A stretch of DNA of 64,000 bases, from positions 65,337,395-65,401,394 of the forward strand of contig CM043963.1 in assembly GCA_014529385.2 (NCBI GenBank), in the 5' to 3' direction. Positions 22,481-33,476 of the stretch are shown here, in pieces. A program made the translations under genes and the position numbers. The stretch comes from Adiantum capillus-veneris (Eukaryota > Streptophyta > Polypodiopsida > Polypodiales > Pteridaceae). Positions within the stretch are counted from its first letter, which is position 1. Each line of letters opens with the position of its first letter. The notes beneath the pieces were generated by a model. That model did no database searches and had not been told where the DNA came from. It worked only from the letters and a program-made list of their open reading frames with translations.

Positions 22481-23553
22481 TGAGGGTTAACAACCATCGT
22501 TTCCAACAACGGAAGAAGAGGCTGGACTTGATTGCAGGGAGCATGAGCGTGAAAGGGGGGGGGCACAAAGCTCATCAGCGCCCATGTAGCTCGCAACAGT
22601 GAATGTTGAGAATTGCTTGCCTTGAGGAATGGGGCCGGAGAGGAGGGGGTGTAGGAAAGGTTCAAAGTTGATAGGGAGGTAAGGCCCTAAGAAAGTTTCG
22701 AAGGAATGACGCCACTCAGGTTGTTGAGGGAAAGGTCTAGGGACTCTAGGTTGCGGAGACTAGCAATGGTTTCGGGAATAGGCCCACTCAGTTGGTTGTC
22801 GGATAGATTCAAGAACACCATGCCTACAAGTTGGGATCCTAGAGAAGGAGGAATTTGGCCTACTAGCTTGTTTTGAGAGAGGTCAATGGAAGTGGTGAGC
22901 CGTAGCAAGTATTGGAATGTGAGAATTTGGCCCTTCGCATGCACCTCCAGCTCCTCATTATATCTGAAGTTAGAGGAGGTGACGTTGCTTTTACTAGCCC
23001 CGTCCTCCGCCTCTGCCATGAAAGCCTTCAAGTGAATTAGGTCGTTAGGAATGACGCCCCAAAGGTTGCAATGGGAAATCTCTAAGACTTGAAGAGAAGC
23101 TGAGAAGGTGCAAAAACAAGCAAGCATGCGGCTATGGAGGTTGTTGAAGCTCAAAACTAACACCCTTAGCTTTGAGAGTGGCTGGAACCAGCAATTGTCA
23201 AGAGTGCCCTCCAACTTGTTATCACTTAAATCCAATACTACTAGCTCCGTGCATTGTGACACGCACTTTGGAAGAGATCCACTCAATTGGTTCCCTTTCA
23301 GAGACAAGGTTTGGAGCTTCTTCAGCTTGCTTATACCGAAAGGGACGCTTCCTTTGAATTTGTTCTGGTCCAGCTTCAGCCTCAAGAGCTTCGGGCAACG
23401 TTCAAGCTCCTCCGGAATTGAACCGTTTAGCTGGTTTGACGAGAAAACAACGTCGACTAGTACACAAGATGAGTTCTCTGATTTAGAAAGGTATCTGAAG
23501 GTTGAGAGATCACCCACAAAGCGGTTTTGGGAAAGGTCTAGGTCTCTCAGGCT
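22481..23553 (-). pseudogene. LRR receptor-like protein, C-terminal LRR block (second coding segment)
   Basis: An extracellular LRR domain on the minus strand. It reads SLRDLDLSQNRFVG at its start (about 23550), then about four 24-residue repeats (NQLNGSIPEELERC, NKFKGSVPFGI, NQLSGSLPKCVSQC, NKLEGTLDNC). A non-LRR island follows (about residues 160-205 of the frame starting at 23517), then the typical receptor-like-protein ending TSIDLSQNKLVGQIPPSLG, NQLSGPIPETIASL, LESLDLSLNNLSGVIP. Two lesions follow: an in-frame TAG just after IPSKLS (about 22689) and a frameshift near 22645, after which another frame resumes with SGPIPQGKQFSTF. The 5' LTR of the Ty3-like element cuts the sequence at 22480. 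The membrane segment probably lies at 8326-8494. No kinase domain is seen. Such proteins act at the plasma membrane in immunity or development. Confidence 0.85.
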
Positions 23554-23680
23554 CTGTTAAAAAAGTAAAACTGCGCCAAACAAAGAACATAAAGAAAGCC
23601 TATCAAGTTACATTTAACCATTACCCATGTAAGAAAAGAGCTCTACATATTGTTTCCACTAGTGCAGCCGGTGGCTTCGC

Positions 23681-23729
<49 letters not shown>

Positions 23730-23968
23730 GCGCAGGGCCCAGACACTGTTTCTCTCTCACTGAGCGCACTCAGGTGCAGGCGACACTGCCGTAGCTGTGG
23801 CCGGATGACTGACCTTACGACACGTGTCAAGGGGGGGGGAGCCGAAATCCCCTCCCCCATTATCTATTAGTATAGATGGTTTCTCTCTACAGGAATTGGG
23901 GAAGGACTTTGATGGGTTTTCCAGAGAAATAAGGAAAGTGCGGATTATAATACTTAATTAGAACTCAC
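23554..23968 (-). other. Candidate intron of the LRR gene (phase does not fit)
   Basis: In gene orientation this 415-bp stretch starts GTGAGT and ends TTTTTTAACAG, a convincing donor and acceptor. The LRR protein clearly continues across it (IPPSLCE before, SLRDLDLSQ after). Joining exactly at these sites gives an out-of-frame product, and the LCE codons lie over the donor. It may be a decayed intron or a small insertion in what was once one exon. It contains the CT tract at 23683-23725. Confidence 0.45.
23683..23725. repeat. (CT)n microsatellite
   Basis: Continuous CT tract within the interruption of the LRR gene. Confidence 0.95.
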
Positions 23969-25445
23969 ATAGAGATGGGGGAATCACGTTGTTAAAGGCG
24001 CGGAGATTCCAAAGCTTCCCAAGCTGGCCGAGGGTATCTGGCACCGAGCCCTCCAAACGATTGTCGTCAACCTGGAGAATTTCCAACGCTGTGCAGCTGC
24101 CAATAGAGGCAGGGATCGTGCCAGTGAAATGGTTGGAAAAGAGAAATACGAAACGAAGGCTGGGCAGCTCTAGTAGATTCAAGGGCCCAGACAGAGAGTT
24201 CTCTGACAAGTCGACATGAAAAAGCAGTGTGCAGTTTGTGAGCGTAGGAGGGATGGATCCGTTAAGCAAAATGTTGGCACCCACGTGGAGCTCTGACAGA
24301 AGCGCCAGCTTGCCCAGGGACTCTGGAATTGCCCCGGACAGCAGGTTTCTGTCGAGCTCCAAGAAGCTTAGGGAGGAGCAGTTTCCCAGCTGCGAAGGAA
24401 TGCTGCCTGTGAGCTGATTCTCGTTGAGCGCCAGCCATCCTAGCCCCTGCAGCCTCCCCAGCGCCTCTGGAATGCTGCCATTCAGCCGATTGACTTGCAA
24501 ATTCAGAGCCACCAGCTGCGACATGTTTCCCAGCTGAGCCGGTATTTGCCCGCTCAGATTGTTCTGCCACAGCGATAGACGCCACAGGCGAGGAAGAGCC
24601 GCAAGCCCTATAGGGATGCCACCAACGAGGCTGTTTTGATCCAGATCCAGGGTCTCCAGCACCTGCAAGGAGGCCAAGCTGGCTGGCAACTCACCACTCA
24701 GCTGGTTGTTGGACAGACTTATTCCGATGAGCGAAGAGCAGTTACCCAATAAGACTGGGATGTTGCCCGTGAGGTTGTTGGAAGGGGCGAGTAGCCAGAG
24801 CAGGCTTGATAGCCTGCCCAAGGATGCAGGCAGGCTGCCCGTGAAGCGGTTGAGGCTCAGGCGCAAAAAGGTGAGCTGGGAGCAATTCCCTACGGACTCG
24901 GGAATGCTGCCACTGAGCTGGTTGAAGGAGACGTCCAGGCTGGAGAGGCTGCGGAGAGTGCCCAGCGCTTGGGGCAGTGGCCCAGTGAGAGAGTTTCGGG
25001 ACACGTTGAAGAGGGAGAGGGAGGTGCAGAGCGACAAGGAATCTGGGATAGAGCCGGAGAAATTGTTTCGGGAAATGTCCAGCAAGGCGAGCGAGGCGGC
25101 GCCGACATTGCAGAGAGCTGTGATGGCTTGGGAGGAAATGTATGTTGAGATTGGACAGGCTGATGGAAATGGTGGTGCCAGAGTCGGCACATTGCACACC
25201 CATCCAGAGCCCGCTGCAGACGTTGTGGCCTGAGAGGGAGGTGTTCCATGACCTCAAAGAGCCCAACGGATATCGGCGGTGATATGGTAGCGGAAGATGA
25301 GCAGTGCCCCCGCTACAGAAGATTCATCTGCCTCATCAGCAGGCACTTCGGCAGGGGCACTCCAAGCTTGCAGCACATGTAGTAGGCCTAACATGAGAAC
25401 CACTACTAATATCAGAGTTCTGTTATCATGCGTTGGGTTGCCCAT
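23969..25445 (-). pseudogene. LRR receptor-like protein, N-terminal segment: signal peptide and LRR array
   Basis: ATG at 25445 starts a signal peptide (MGNPTHDN, then the hydrophobic LILVVVLMLGLLHVL). Next comes an LRR N-cap region (AGALLIFRYHITAD, then GSLRSWNTS, CSGLWMGVQC). Two frameshifts break this part. One lies near 25280, where DIRWAL stops but the next frame gives LGSLRSWN, consistent with a 2-bp gain. The other lies near 25150-25190. From there an uninterrupted frame to about 23970 carries about fourteen 24-residue repeats of the LxxNxLxGxIPxxLGxL type (NNFSGSIPDSL, NQLSGSIPESVGNC, NRFTGSLPASLG and others). It forms one gene with 22481-23553. It was probably a plant LRR receptor-like protein, now non-functional. 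The LRR part looks like that of GSO-type receptors, but no kinase is present. Confidence 0.85.
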
Positions 25446-26825
25446 TTCGTCTCAACACAGTCTCTCAGGCTATCAACCAATTGTGAGCTTTACAGGGTCA
25501 AGGTCAGTTGACTCTTGAGCAAGAGCTTATCTGGTTCTACCCTATATTATGCAAAAGCGGATCCAGGCACTCCACGTGGAAGATGGCGCCAGGTTGGTGG
25601 ATGGGAGACCGTGGGACTCGGGACTCGGAGTTGGGAGGCCGGCTTGGAAGGAGAAGACTCCGGATTCCGGACGAGGCACCTGAGAGGGAGAGAGACAAGG
25701 TCTCCATGCCAAAATTTGATGCGCTCTTTAATTACAAAACGATCTTGTCTTGGGAAAGAGACTCCGGCGGAACGTGAAGAGACACCTGAGGGGCCGGAGG
25801 GGCCACGTCTCTATTTGACACCCTCGGTCCCATATGATTGGGTCGTTCAACTCATCTGGAGGAAAAAGAAGGGTGTAGTGATTCAACCTCGCAACCTCCC
25901 GCTTCCATTGCCACTCCTTTACCACTACACTATTGTGCGCGTTTTGAAAGGTGAGTGATAGCATTGTATTGTGTAGTGTTAGCTGTCCATCACGATCTTA
26001 ATTTTCACTAAGTTTGCTTTGAGTTTACATCTAGTTTACATGCAAGTTTACAACGAGTTCACATTTGTTCGAGTTTACAGCTAGTTTATGAACGGTTGTG
26101 ATCTTCACCAAAAAGCGATGCCAATTTTCAGATGTAGATCCCCTCTAAAAAAACGAGGGTGTCAATTAGTGACCGGGGGGGGGGAGCTCGTCTATAAGTG
26201 ACACAAGAGGGGAGTGGAGGGATAGACGGCAGGGGCGCATGATTGGCGTCACTTGGCTTTTAGGCTGTTGGATCACCACAACAGGGGGAGCAGGCTTTTT
26301 GTAGTCATGGAGTCGCATTCCTTGCAGTGGCACACGATAGGTGGGTTGGATAAGGCTGTGGAGTGCGGGCGAGGAAGTCTGGGGTTCAAGGCGCGACGAT
26401 TATTTGAGAACCCTAATTTTTTATGCTCGTTGAAGATCAATCAACGTTGCATTAAACGGGGGCCGTTGATCCCTTCACTCGACCCCTCGCCAAGAGGCCA
26501 CATCAAAGGAGACAATCCTGAAGCGGTCACCTCTTTGCCGAATTTTGATGCCACATGGTAGGCCTCATCCATATGTGATACGGGATGGGAGTCAAGAGAT
26601 TGATGGTGCGGACACGCTTGCGCAAATCTTTGATAGAGTTATACGATCCCAAGTGAAGTGAGCTGCCCAATGTGGTCCCATTATTTATTTTGGCTTTTAG
26701 GTATTTATTTTACTTATTTGTCAAAGTCTGGGTAGGGCAATTTACGAGTGGGTATATATATGTGATCCCTTGCCTCTATTGCATCATTATACAGTTATTC
26801 ATTGCCAAGGTTTATAGGTTTAGGA

Positions 26826-26826
<1 letters not shown>
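25446..26826. other. No gene recognised
   Basis: Upstream of the LRR gene, so it would hold its promoter, but I see no clear TATA or other site I would defend. The stretch at about 26010-26095 repeats GAGTTTACA/TAGTTTACA several times. A run of nine or more G lies near 26177. Open frames of up to 147 codons (25515-25958, +) have no recognisable domain. Confidence 0.45.

Positions 26827-26876
<50 letters not shown>
26827..26876. repeat. (CT)n microsatellite
   Basis: About 50 bp of uninterrupted CT. Confidence 0.97.
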
Positions 26877-26878
<2 letters not shown>

Positions 26879-28457
26879 CTGTTTCTCTACGCTTCCGTAT
26901 CGTTGTCGGGGGATAACTGTGCGAAAGGTGAGCCGGAAAGGCACCGGGCCCCTGGCTGTGAGAGGTGTGGGGAAAAGAGATGCAGCGGGCACAATTAACA
27001 ATACAGAGCTCAAAACAAAAGGTACTCTTAATTCCATTTAATCCACAGTAGTTAATGGAGGCTTAGTGCTCCTTACAAGATGAAACCTGGCTTAATCCAG
27101 GTGCTAACAAGAAAATTATAATGACCTGCTTTGTATCGCCTTCTGCTTCTTCCCGGTAAGGCTCATGAGTTTTTCCTTCCAATGGCCGTCCGATTTGGCT
27201 TCTTCTTCCCAATTCAAATGGTTAATGATGCTTAGAAGCTCGGCTTAGGTTAGGCTCTGCTAATGGTTTGAGATTAGGCTCGATTTAGAGAGCTTGGCTT
27301 ATGGCTCCGACAGATGAGGATTAACTCCGCTCTTGATAGCTTAAGAGCTTTCGCCTATGAAGGTTAACAGAGGTTAAGGATGGCTTATGGTCGAAATTGG
27401 GGATTAGCGAGATTAGGAACTTGATTATGCAAGCTTTAGAGCTTAGGAGATTATGGGGAGATTCCGAATATGGAAATCATAAGGAGCTTAAGAATATGGA
27501 GCTTATGAAGAGGAGATTAGGAGGAGGCTTCCGAGCTTAAGAGATTGAAGATATCACGAGGCGGCTTAAGAGCTTAATTAGCTTGATTATATCAGGAGGA
27601 GAGAGCTACCTGATGAAGAGAGCTCCACATCACACGACCTTCCTCTTTTTATATCGCATGGTGAAAAAGAATTTCTATTCTCGGTATCCCATTAGCGATA
27701 TAGCTAATGGGATTCGCCGCTTGATGACGTGGCAGGGTTGAATCGCGACCAGCTCGGAATTTGGCGAGAGCGGTGCCGAATAGCGACGCCATGGTATGCT
27801 CATCCCAACTCGTTCTTGCTCGGCGTCAGCCGCTGCCTCCCGAAGCATGCGCGAGCGGTTTTTTCTCCCGCTTCCTTCTCTGTTCGCTGCCGCCCGTCCT
27901 CTCTTCCTTTCCCCTTCACATTTAGGTTAAATAAAAACCCTTTTTTTTAAACTTAATGGGCGGCCACACGGCTTTTGGCTTAGCTCCCTGGGCGGCCGGT
28001 TGAGTTGGGCGGCATTGGCCCTTAAAGGGCTCCATATTGCAATGCCCTTAAAGGGCTCCATATTGTAAAACATCTCTTTTGGCATACCTATTGGCCGAGC
28101 AATGCCATTCTCCATAAGAAGGCTCTCATTTGGTATGCATACCGGCCAAGGCTTTGCCGGGCTTCTTCATTGGCGGCCATAATCATTGTAAAGGAATCAC
28201 ATTTGGCATATATATCGGTTAAGGCTTTGCCTCCTTGACATCATTTTCCACATCTCCTGATTAGCAATATCACCGTGAATTCTATTGCCCACTCTAGTGT
28301 GTTGAATGGCACCAAGGCTTCCAAGATGCAAGTATCTATGTCCATCAAAGCTAGGCTTATGATAAAAATTGCTTCCGCATCGGCCCACATTTGGCATATA
28401 CATCGGGCATCGCACTTCATTAAGCCAGATGGATGTGACTGATCAGGGCGACCAGGG
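26877..28457. other. No gene recognised; GCTTAGG/GCTTAAG-rich DNA
   Basis: From about 27200 to 27600 the DNA is rich in irregular GCTTA and GGAGATTAGG words. From 27960 it is GC-rich with GGCGGCC words. A short palindromic tandem repeat lies at 28018-28069. No coding motif. Confidence 0.5.
28018..28069. repeat. 26-bp tandem repeat with palindromic core CCCTTAAAGGG
   Basis: Two adjacent copies of CCCTTAAAGGGCTCCATATT plus a 6-bp spacer. The 11-bp core is nearly self-complementary. Confidence 0.85.
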
Positions 28458-28506
28458 CAGTTCGAACCCGGCCCCCGGCGATACTTAAACCGGCCATGTC
28501 TTGCCA
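28458..28506 (-). promoter_or_regulatory. Possible RNA polymerase III A/B boxes (tRNA-derived SINE head)
   Basis: On the minus strand TGGCAAGACATGG (28494-28506) resembles an A box, and GGGTTCGAACTG (28458-28469) is a good B box, 24 bp apart. The sequence between them cannot be folded into a tRNA cloverleaf by eye, so a SINE head or a tRNA relic is more likely than a tRNA gene. The 3' limit of any SINE is not visible. Confidence 0.3.
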
Positions 28507-28509
28507 ACC

Positions 28510-29927
28510 GAAATCTCGATCACCGATCTGAAACGACCGACTCGCTCCAGAAATTGAGCACTTCAGCCTGATGCATTCATTCCAATTTTGTCCCTTCAGG
28601 CGCAGTTGCCCAATCCGGTACAGATCTACTATTGACTCAACTTAAAATTGTCATAACTTCTTATCCGTAGCTCCGGTTGACGAGCCATAAAGACAGGCAT
28701 GTAGAGCTTTTTGAGTACTTCAACTTGCATTAATAAAATCCCAGCTATGACCACTTCAAGAATACTCACTGTTTAGCATTACCAAGACATCTGACCCTTT
28801 AGAGCCGCATCTGGCACACTTTCAGCTTATAAATTGGCTTGTTAGCAAGCCCTTATAACTGTCGATTAACCATGCAGGATTCAAATACTCTTGATCAACA
28901 TTCCTTTGCTCATAGTCTTGTCATGGGAGCGGAGTGGCACGACATTCACCCCCTCTGAACCTGTAGAGCCTCCGGTCTGTGCCAACCGGTCTTCAAGCTG
29001 CATCTTCTATAAATACCTTAAGCTACTTGTCATCAAGCTCACGTAGTTAATAAAGCTATGTTAAACAAAAAGAAGTTGTAAATCATAACATCAATAGTCT
29101 AGCTCAATTATCTGGTAGCTGTCCCATCACAAATCTTTGAACCGTAGTGGTCGTATCTCCAAAGCATGCAATTATGAAAACCTAGATAATGAACCCCGCC
29201 AGACTCAAGTGCTCCAGTTACTTATGCACACGGCTTGACCATCAGCTCTCTTTAGGGAACCCTGTCAAGCTCAAGTATGTCTTACTCTGTCTACACACGG
29301 AATGGTCGTCAAGTGCTTTACTTCAAGTTCTGGCAGCAGAACCATCTCAAAAGATGTGAAGATACTATATCAATTGTCCAAAGAAGTTAGTTGGAAGCCA
29401 ACCATGTAAGCTTATTGATCATATAACCAAAAACACTTCTGTCTTAGCATACATCCAAAAACAAAACTACTACCAAGTAACCTGCTATACAGGAAAATAA
29501 ATAACCTTAAATCTGCAAGTTGCTCTTCAATAGCTCCCAGGATCAAATGGAATAATAAGGAATTGCCCCAATAGCAGAGCAGCATAATATCCACATGAGC
29601 ATACATGTTATGAATCAAACAACTTCAAGCACTTCTGCTCCAAATATGCTATTCTTGGATCTAGTAGAAAGAAACCACTATGTAGACCCAAAAAAACCCA
29701 TCCATAGTGAACCTTGTTTTGAAGATCTTTCGAATCACCTAGATCAAATACCATTAAAATCACATAGCATTGATGGCCTCCGCAATACACTAGAGCTTCA
29801 CCTGAAGCATAGTGCAACAGCCACATCTCATAAACTTTTGGTAACTTAAGGTCGTTACCAACAAGAATCAAAGAATTTTGTCTCCCTTTAACTGGTAGTC
29901 AGGACATCACTGACATAAGAATTAGGA
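28510..29927. other. No gene recognised
   Basis: Mixed sequence with short open frames only. A minus-strand frame at 29608-29871 has no known domain. It could be a continuation of the decayed coding sequence that follows, but the phase is broken. Confidence 0.4.
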
Positions 29928-30896
29928 ATAATATCCAAATCGAGCCACATTTGGCACATTGTCCAAGAAATGAAAAATCCTGTGCACTTTATGCAGTATT
30001 AGGGATGATTTAGCATCATCACCCCTTCTAGCTTCATAGCCATCACAAAAAATCTTAGGACTCTCTAGACTTGTATCATTAGAGAGATTTTTACCTGACT
30101 TTTGAGGTTGATAATGAATAATAGCTTTATCCTAAAGGTCTTCATCCATAACATCCTCGGGAAAATCACCCTTGGAAGTGTCAACATTCTTCAAAGCTAT
30201 AGGAGTTGGCTCCTCTTGCAGCCCGTATATAATCATGGATGTAAAATCTATGTCAATATCCTTCCCACAATCAGCATGATGTAGGCAATCTTCGATATCA
30301 TCCTATGCTTCCTCATCTGCATCCATGCTACTTAACAAGCCATTATTACTTTGAAAAGGTTCATCAGGCACCCCCTCTGAAGGGGTACATGCATCACAAA
30401 TCTCTCCCAAACTGCTATAAGCTTCTCCTTCAGATTGGGCCAAAAACCCATCAATTATAGAATCTGCTTCCGTGATAATAGAATCGGCAAACATATTGCC
30501 AGAAACAACCATAATCTCACTGGCATTATCAGGTACATCCTGTGTTAGGTTCACAGTCTCGGCCACTTCATCATCTATTGCATGCATAATAGATTTTCTT
30601 CTGCAATCATCTGTAATAACTCTGCTGCCCTGCTCAGCTATAGTGTCGATAGAACCATTAGAAGCCTATATTGGCTCATCTTCTTGATAAACTTGTTGAG
30701 AGCATCCCATGCCAAGGTCAGTAGCTTGAAATTTTTTTTTTGTACAGTCTAGCTCTTCGCTAGAACCATTATTCGAAGTAACTTCCATGCAAGCAATCTT
30801 CGAAAAACATTCATACATTTGTGTTTCAGCAGTAAATTCATTATGTACCTTTGCTTGGTTGCTCAAAATATGGTCCTTTGTCGTTGAATCCGCTAC
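29928..30896 (-). pseudogene. Unidentified decayed coding sequence
   Basis: One minus-strand reading frame runs about 320 codons, from 30896 (VADSTTKDHILSNQ) to TAA near 29930, with only three internal stops, all TAG (about 30668, 30303 and 30130). A random AT-rich frame of this length should contain many more stops, so this looks like a once-coding exon. The product is acidic, with DDEVAETVNL, GNMFADSIITEADSIIDGF, DACTPSEGVPDEPF and DIEDCLHHADCGKDIDIDF, and ends HKVHRIFHFLDNVPNVARFG. I recognise no domain. A CTAAGTAG/CGG boundary at the 5' end could be a splice acceptor. It may be a host-gene exon or captured gene fragment, and no TE motif is present. Confidence 0.45.
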
Positions 30897-31240
30897 TTAG
30901 AGGGAGACCAGTATATGCATTGCTAAAACTAGAGGGAGACCAATTTTTTTATTAAAAAAATTTAAAATACCAATGTTTATTCATATTTGCATTCTGATGC
31001 CTATATCAATGCCAACGTGTACACGGGGATTCATTTTTGTGTTTTTGTCCCATTTTTTGCTTCTTCTCCTTGCTCCTCTACTGCCAATCTCCTCCATACC
31101 TACAGATCTACCACGTTTGGGCTTACACGGCTTTGCATTCCACTCACACCCTCGTGCAACTAGAAGGCAGGCTTTTTTTTAAGGTTTATGTTAGATTGAT
31201 TGTGTATTTGTGTGCATAACATAGTGTGTTCATGTGCGTA

Positions 31241-31300
<60 letters not shown>

Positions 31301-32479
31301 TGCAGGTTTTGCTTCAATCTCCCAAGCTCTTTGTGCTTACATAGGCCGAATGTGAGCGCTCTATCTTTTTATTTTTTTGCACACAGACAGTCACACATAA
31401 TCACACACATATGCACATAAACACATGAATAAATACACACAAACATATATTTATACATAATAAAATACACTACATCCACGCACATATATTGTAAATGAAA
31501 TAGCATAATCAATAAAAAATAAATTAAATTGTTCATTTTAAAATTTTGACTAAATGCTATCATAAATAAACTAGTATATTGAAATTTATTTATCATAAAT
31601 ATTTTAAAATTGAGTTGTTTTGGTTTAAGTTTATTTATAATTAATTACTTTATATTCATGCAATTTTATTTTAAGTTTATACGATACTTTTAAGTTGTGA
31701 CCTATCGTAGGTCAAATTGTTAATTATGTTAGCAACTTATGGTTACTAAATGCAAAGTGGTTGTAAATGTTAGTGTTTAGATGCTTTAGGTTAGAGATCA
31801 TTATAGTTTTAGGTTATAGTGTTAGGGTTTAATTTGACTATCTTCGTCTATTTAGAACTTGTCGTTTATGTTACATTATTATGGTGTGGTTGTCTTTATC
31901 CATTTAGAACTTTTTGTTTAGGTTACATTGTTAGGGTTTGGCCATCTTGTAGTACTAGTTTGGTTGTTTTAGGAGTTGGCCATGTAAAGTTGATTGAAGC
32001 TAGCTGCTCTAAATTAGCATTTGGCCACATTAGTTTGGATGTTTTAATCCACTAAGGGCTAGCGGTTTAGGGTTAACAACTTTTGGTTTGGTTGCTAATA
32101 GTTAGTGATCCGTGTTTGATCACTTAGGGTTGCCTTGTAAAGCCGTTTAAGGATGGCCACTTTAAATCGGGTTTTATAGGGTGGCGTTTGGCCATTTTAA
32201 TCCACTTAGGGATAGCCACTTAGGGCTAGCTAGTTAGGGTTCATGGCTTTTGGTTAGGCCGCTATTTAAATGCTCTCAATTCTTTTGCATTCTCTTTCTT
32301 ATTACATGGAAGTATGGCATTATTTTTGTTGATTTATTTTAGTCTTTAAATCTATTTTAAACATAAATGTAAGATTTAAGATTTGATTTAAATCAAATTT
32401 TATGTTCAAATTGAAAAGTTAGTTGTAAGTTTAGGCTGCATGTTTGAATTTAGGTTTAAGGCTTAAGTTTAATTTTAGG
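30897..32479. other. AT-rich DNA, no gene recognised
   Basis: Holds a duplicated AGAGGGAGACCA word (about 30899 and 30931), TG-rich sequence, and a long AT-rich part with scattered TTAGGGTT words (31800-32250) that do not form a telomere-like array. Part of 30960-31420 resembles 6440-7020 in word content (GATGCCTATATCAATG-like, GTGTGTTTGTGTG), so a related element may be present. Confidence 0.4.
31243..31294. repeat. (TG)n microsatellite
   Basis: About 50 bp of uninterrupted TG. Confidence 0.97.
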
Positions 32480-33476
32480 GTTATGATTTACACTCTAGGT
32501 TTTCAAAAAGTGAGAAAAGGTCACAAGGGTGCAGACTATTGTGTGGAGGACCCGCCATCACCCCTTGATCCAGACACCCTCCAACTCCACTACTAGAATC
32601 CTTATTAACCTTGGCAATAATCTTGTAAGCAACAGTCAACATTGAGATAGGTCACTAGTGTTTGAGAGAGCATTAGACTAATGTGGAAATGGGCTTGATC
32701 ATTCCTTTTTTCACACTGGCATCCCTTGTTTGCTATCTGGGTTATTAGAATTTTAATATCCTCTCAAAAATCTTTTAAAAGTTTTTTCATCATTCCATTT
32801 CACTCAAGGGACTTTTCCTTGCCCATTATCTTCAAGCTAGCCCAACATTCATCATTTGAGGTGGGTCTTTTCAAGGCTTCTACTTCTCTTGGTAAGATAA
32901 TTCTCTTCACACTACTAAGAAGCAATGTTCTACATTTTTTACTTCTTAAAAGCAGACTTCAGGTTGACCAACACTCCAGCTAAGGTGGTAAAGCATTAGT
33001 CTACATTATTATAGCCATAACATTATGGCCTTGGATTGCATTCCTTGTCTTGTCTGCACTAGCAATTATTGATTCCCTTCTTATTTTTACCTTCAAAGCT
33101 CTAAAAAATGAGCTTGGTTGATAGTCCTAGGCTTGAGGGCAAGCACTCAAGAAAATAGCTTGGTCTTTTTTATCTCCTCAACTTGCAGATTAGCAAGAAC
33201 AACCTTGGCTTCAATCCACCTTATGCAAAGAGCTTTCCTTCTTTTGTCTCTAAAACTACCAATAGTTAGATGAGGCCATCTTATCCATTCTAACCTCCAC
33301 CATACTAAAATCTTTCAGTGTGCACCAATCTGCTTCCAAAGGCATATCCCTCAGAACCACTCACAATTTGGCTCTTACTTTTGCATTGCACATGCCATAT
33401 ATATTAATAATGGTTAGACATTCATCTACCCATTGTTACTCATACCAAAGACTATATTTTATGCATAGGTAAGCAT
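32480..33476 (-). pseudogene. LINE fragment: endonuclease and reverse transcriptase remnants
   Basis: On the minus strand, about 33460-33230 translates with few stops to TIINIYGMCN, RAKL, VLRDMPLEADWC and MVEVRMDKMAS. These match the exo-endo-phosphatase endonuclease of L1-type plant LINEs (IN.YAP, W...GDFN). Further along (about 32740-32610) comes GMIKPIS, then PISMLTVAYKIIAKV, the LINE reverse-transcriptase motif usually written RPISL....YKI.AK. Much of what should lie between is missing, and stops and frameshifts are frequent, so this is an internally deleted relic. The Ty3 element at 33477 cuts it. Its upstream endonuclease part resumes at 44543-44808. Confidence 0.75.

Noticed and set aside
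24742-25266. Alternative-frame ORFs over the LRR array (also on the plus strand, 24706-25233)
   Set aside because: Only the frame with regular LxxNxLxGxIP repeats is coding. The others are shadows of a GC-rich repeat. The first residues of 24742-25266 do belong to the gene (N-cap) and are included there.
28441-28510. tRNA gene
   Set aside because: A good B box is present, but acceptor and anticodon stems do not pair by eye. Kept only as a possible SINE promoter.
31800-32250. TTAGGGTT words suggesting an interstitial telomere array
   Set aside because: The words are scattered at irregular intervals of tens of bases and are not tandem.
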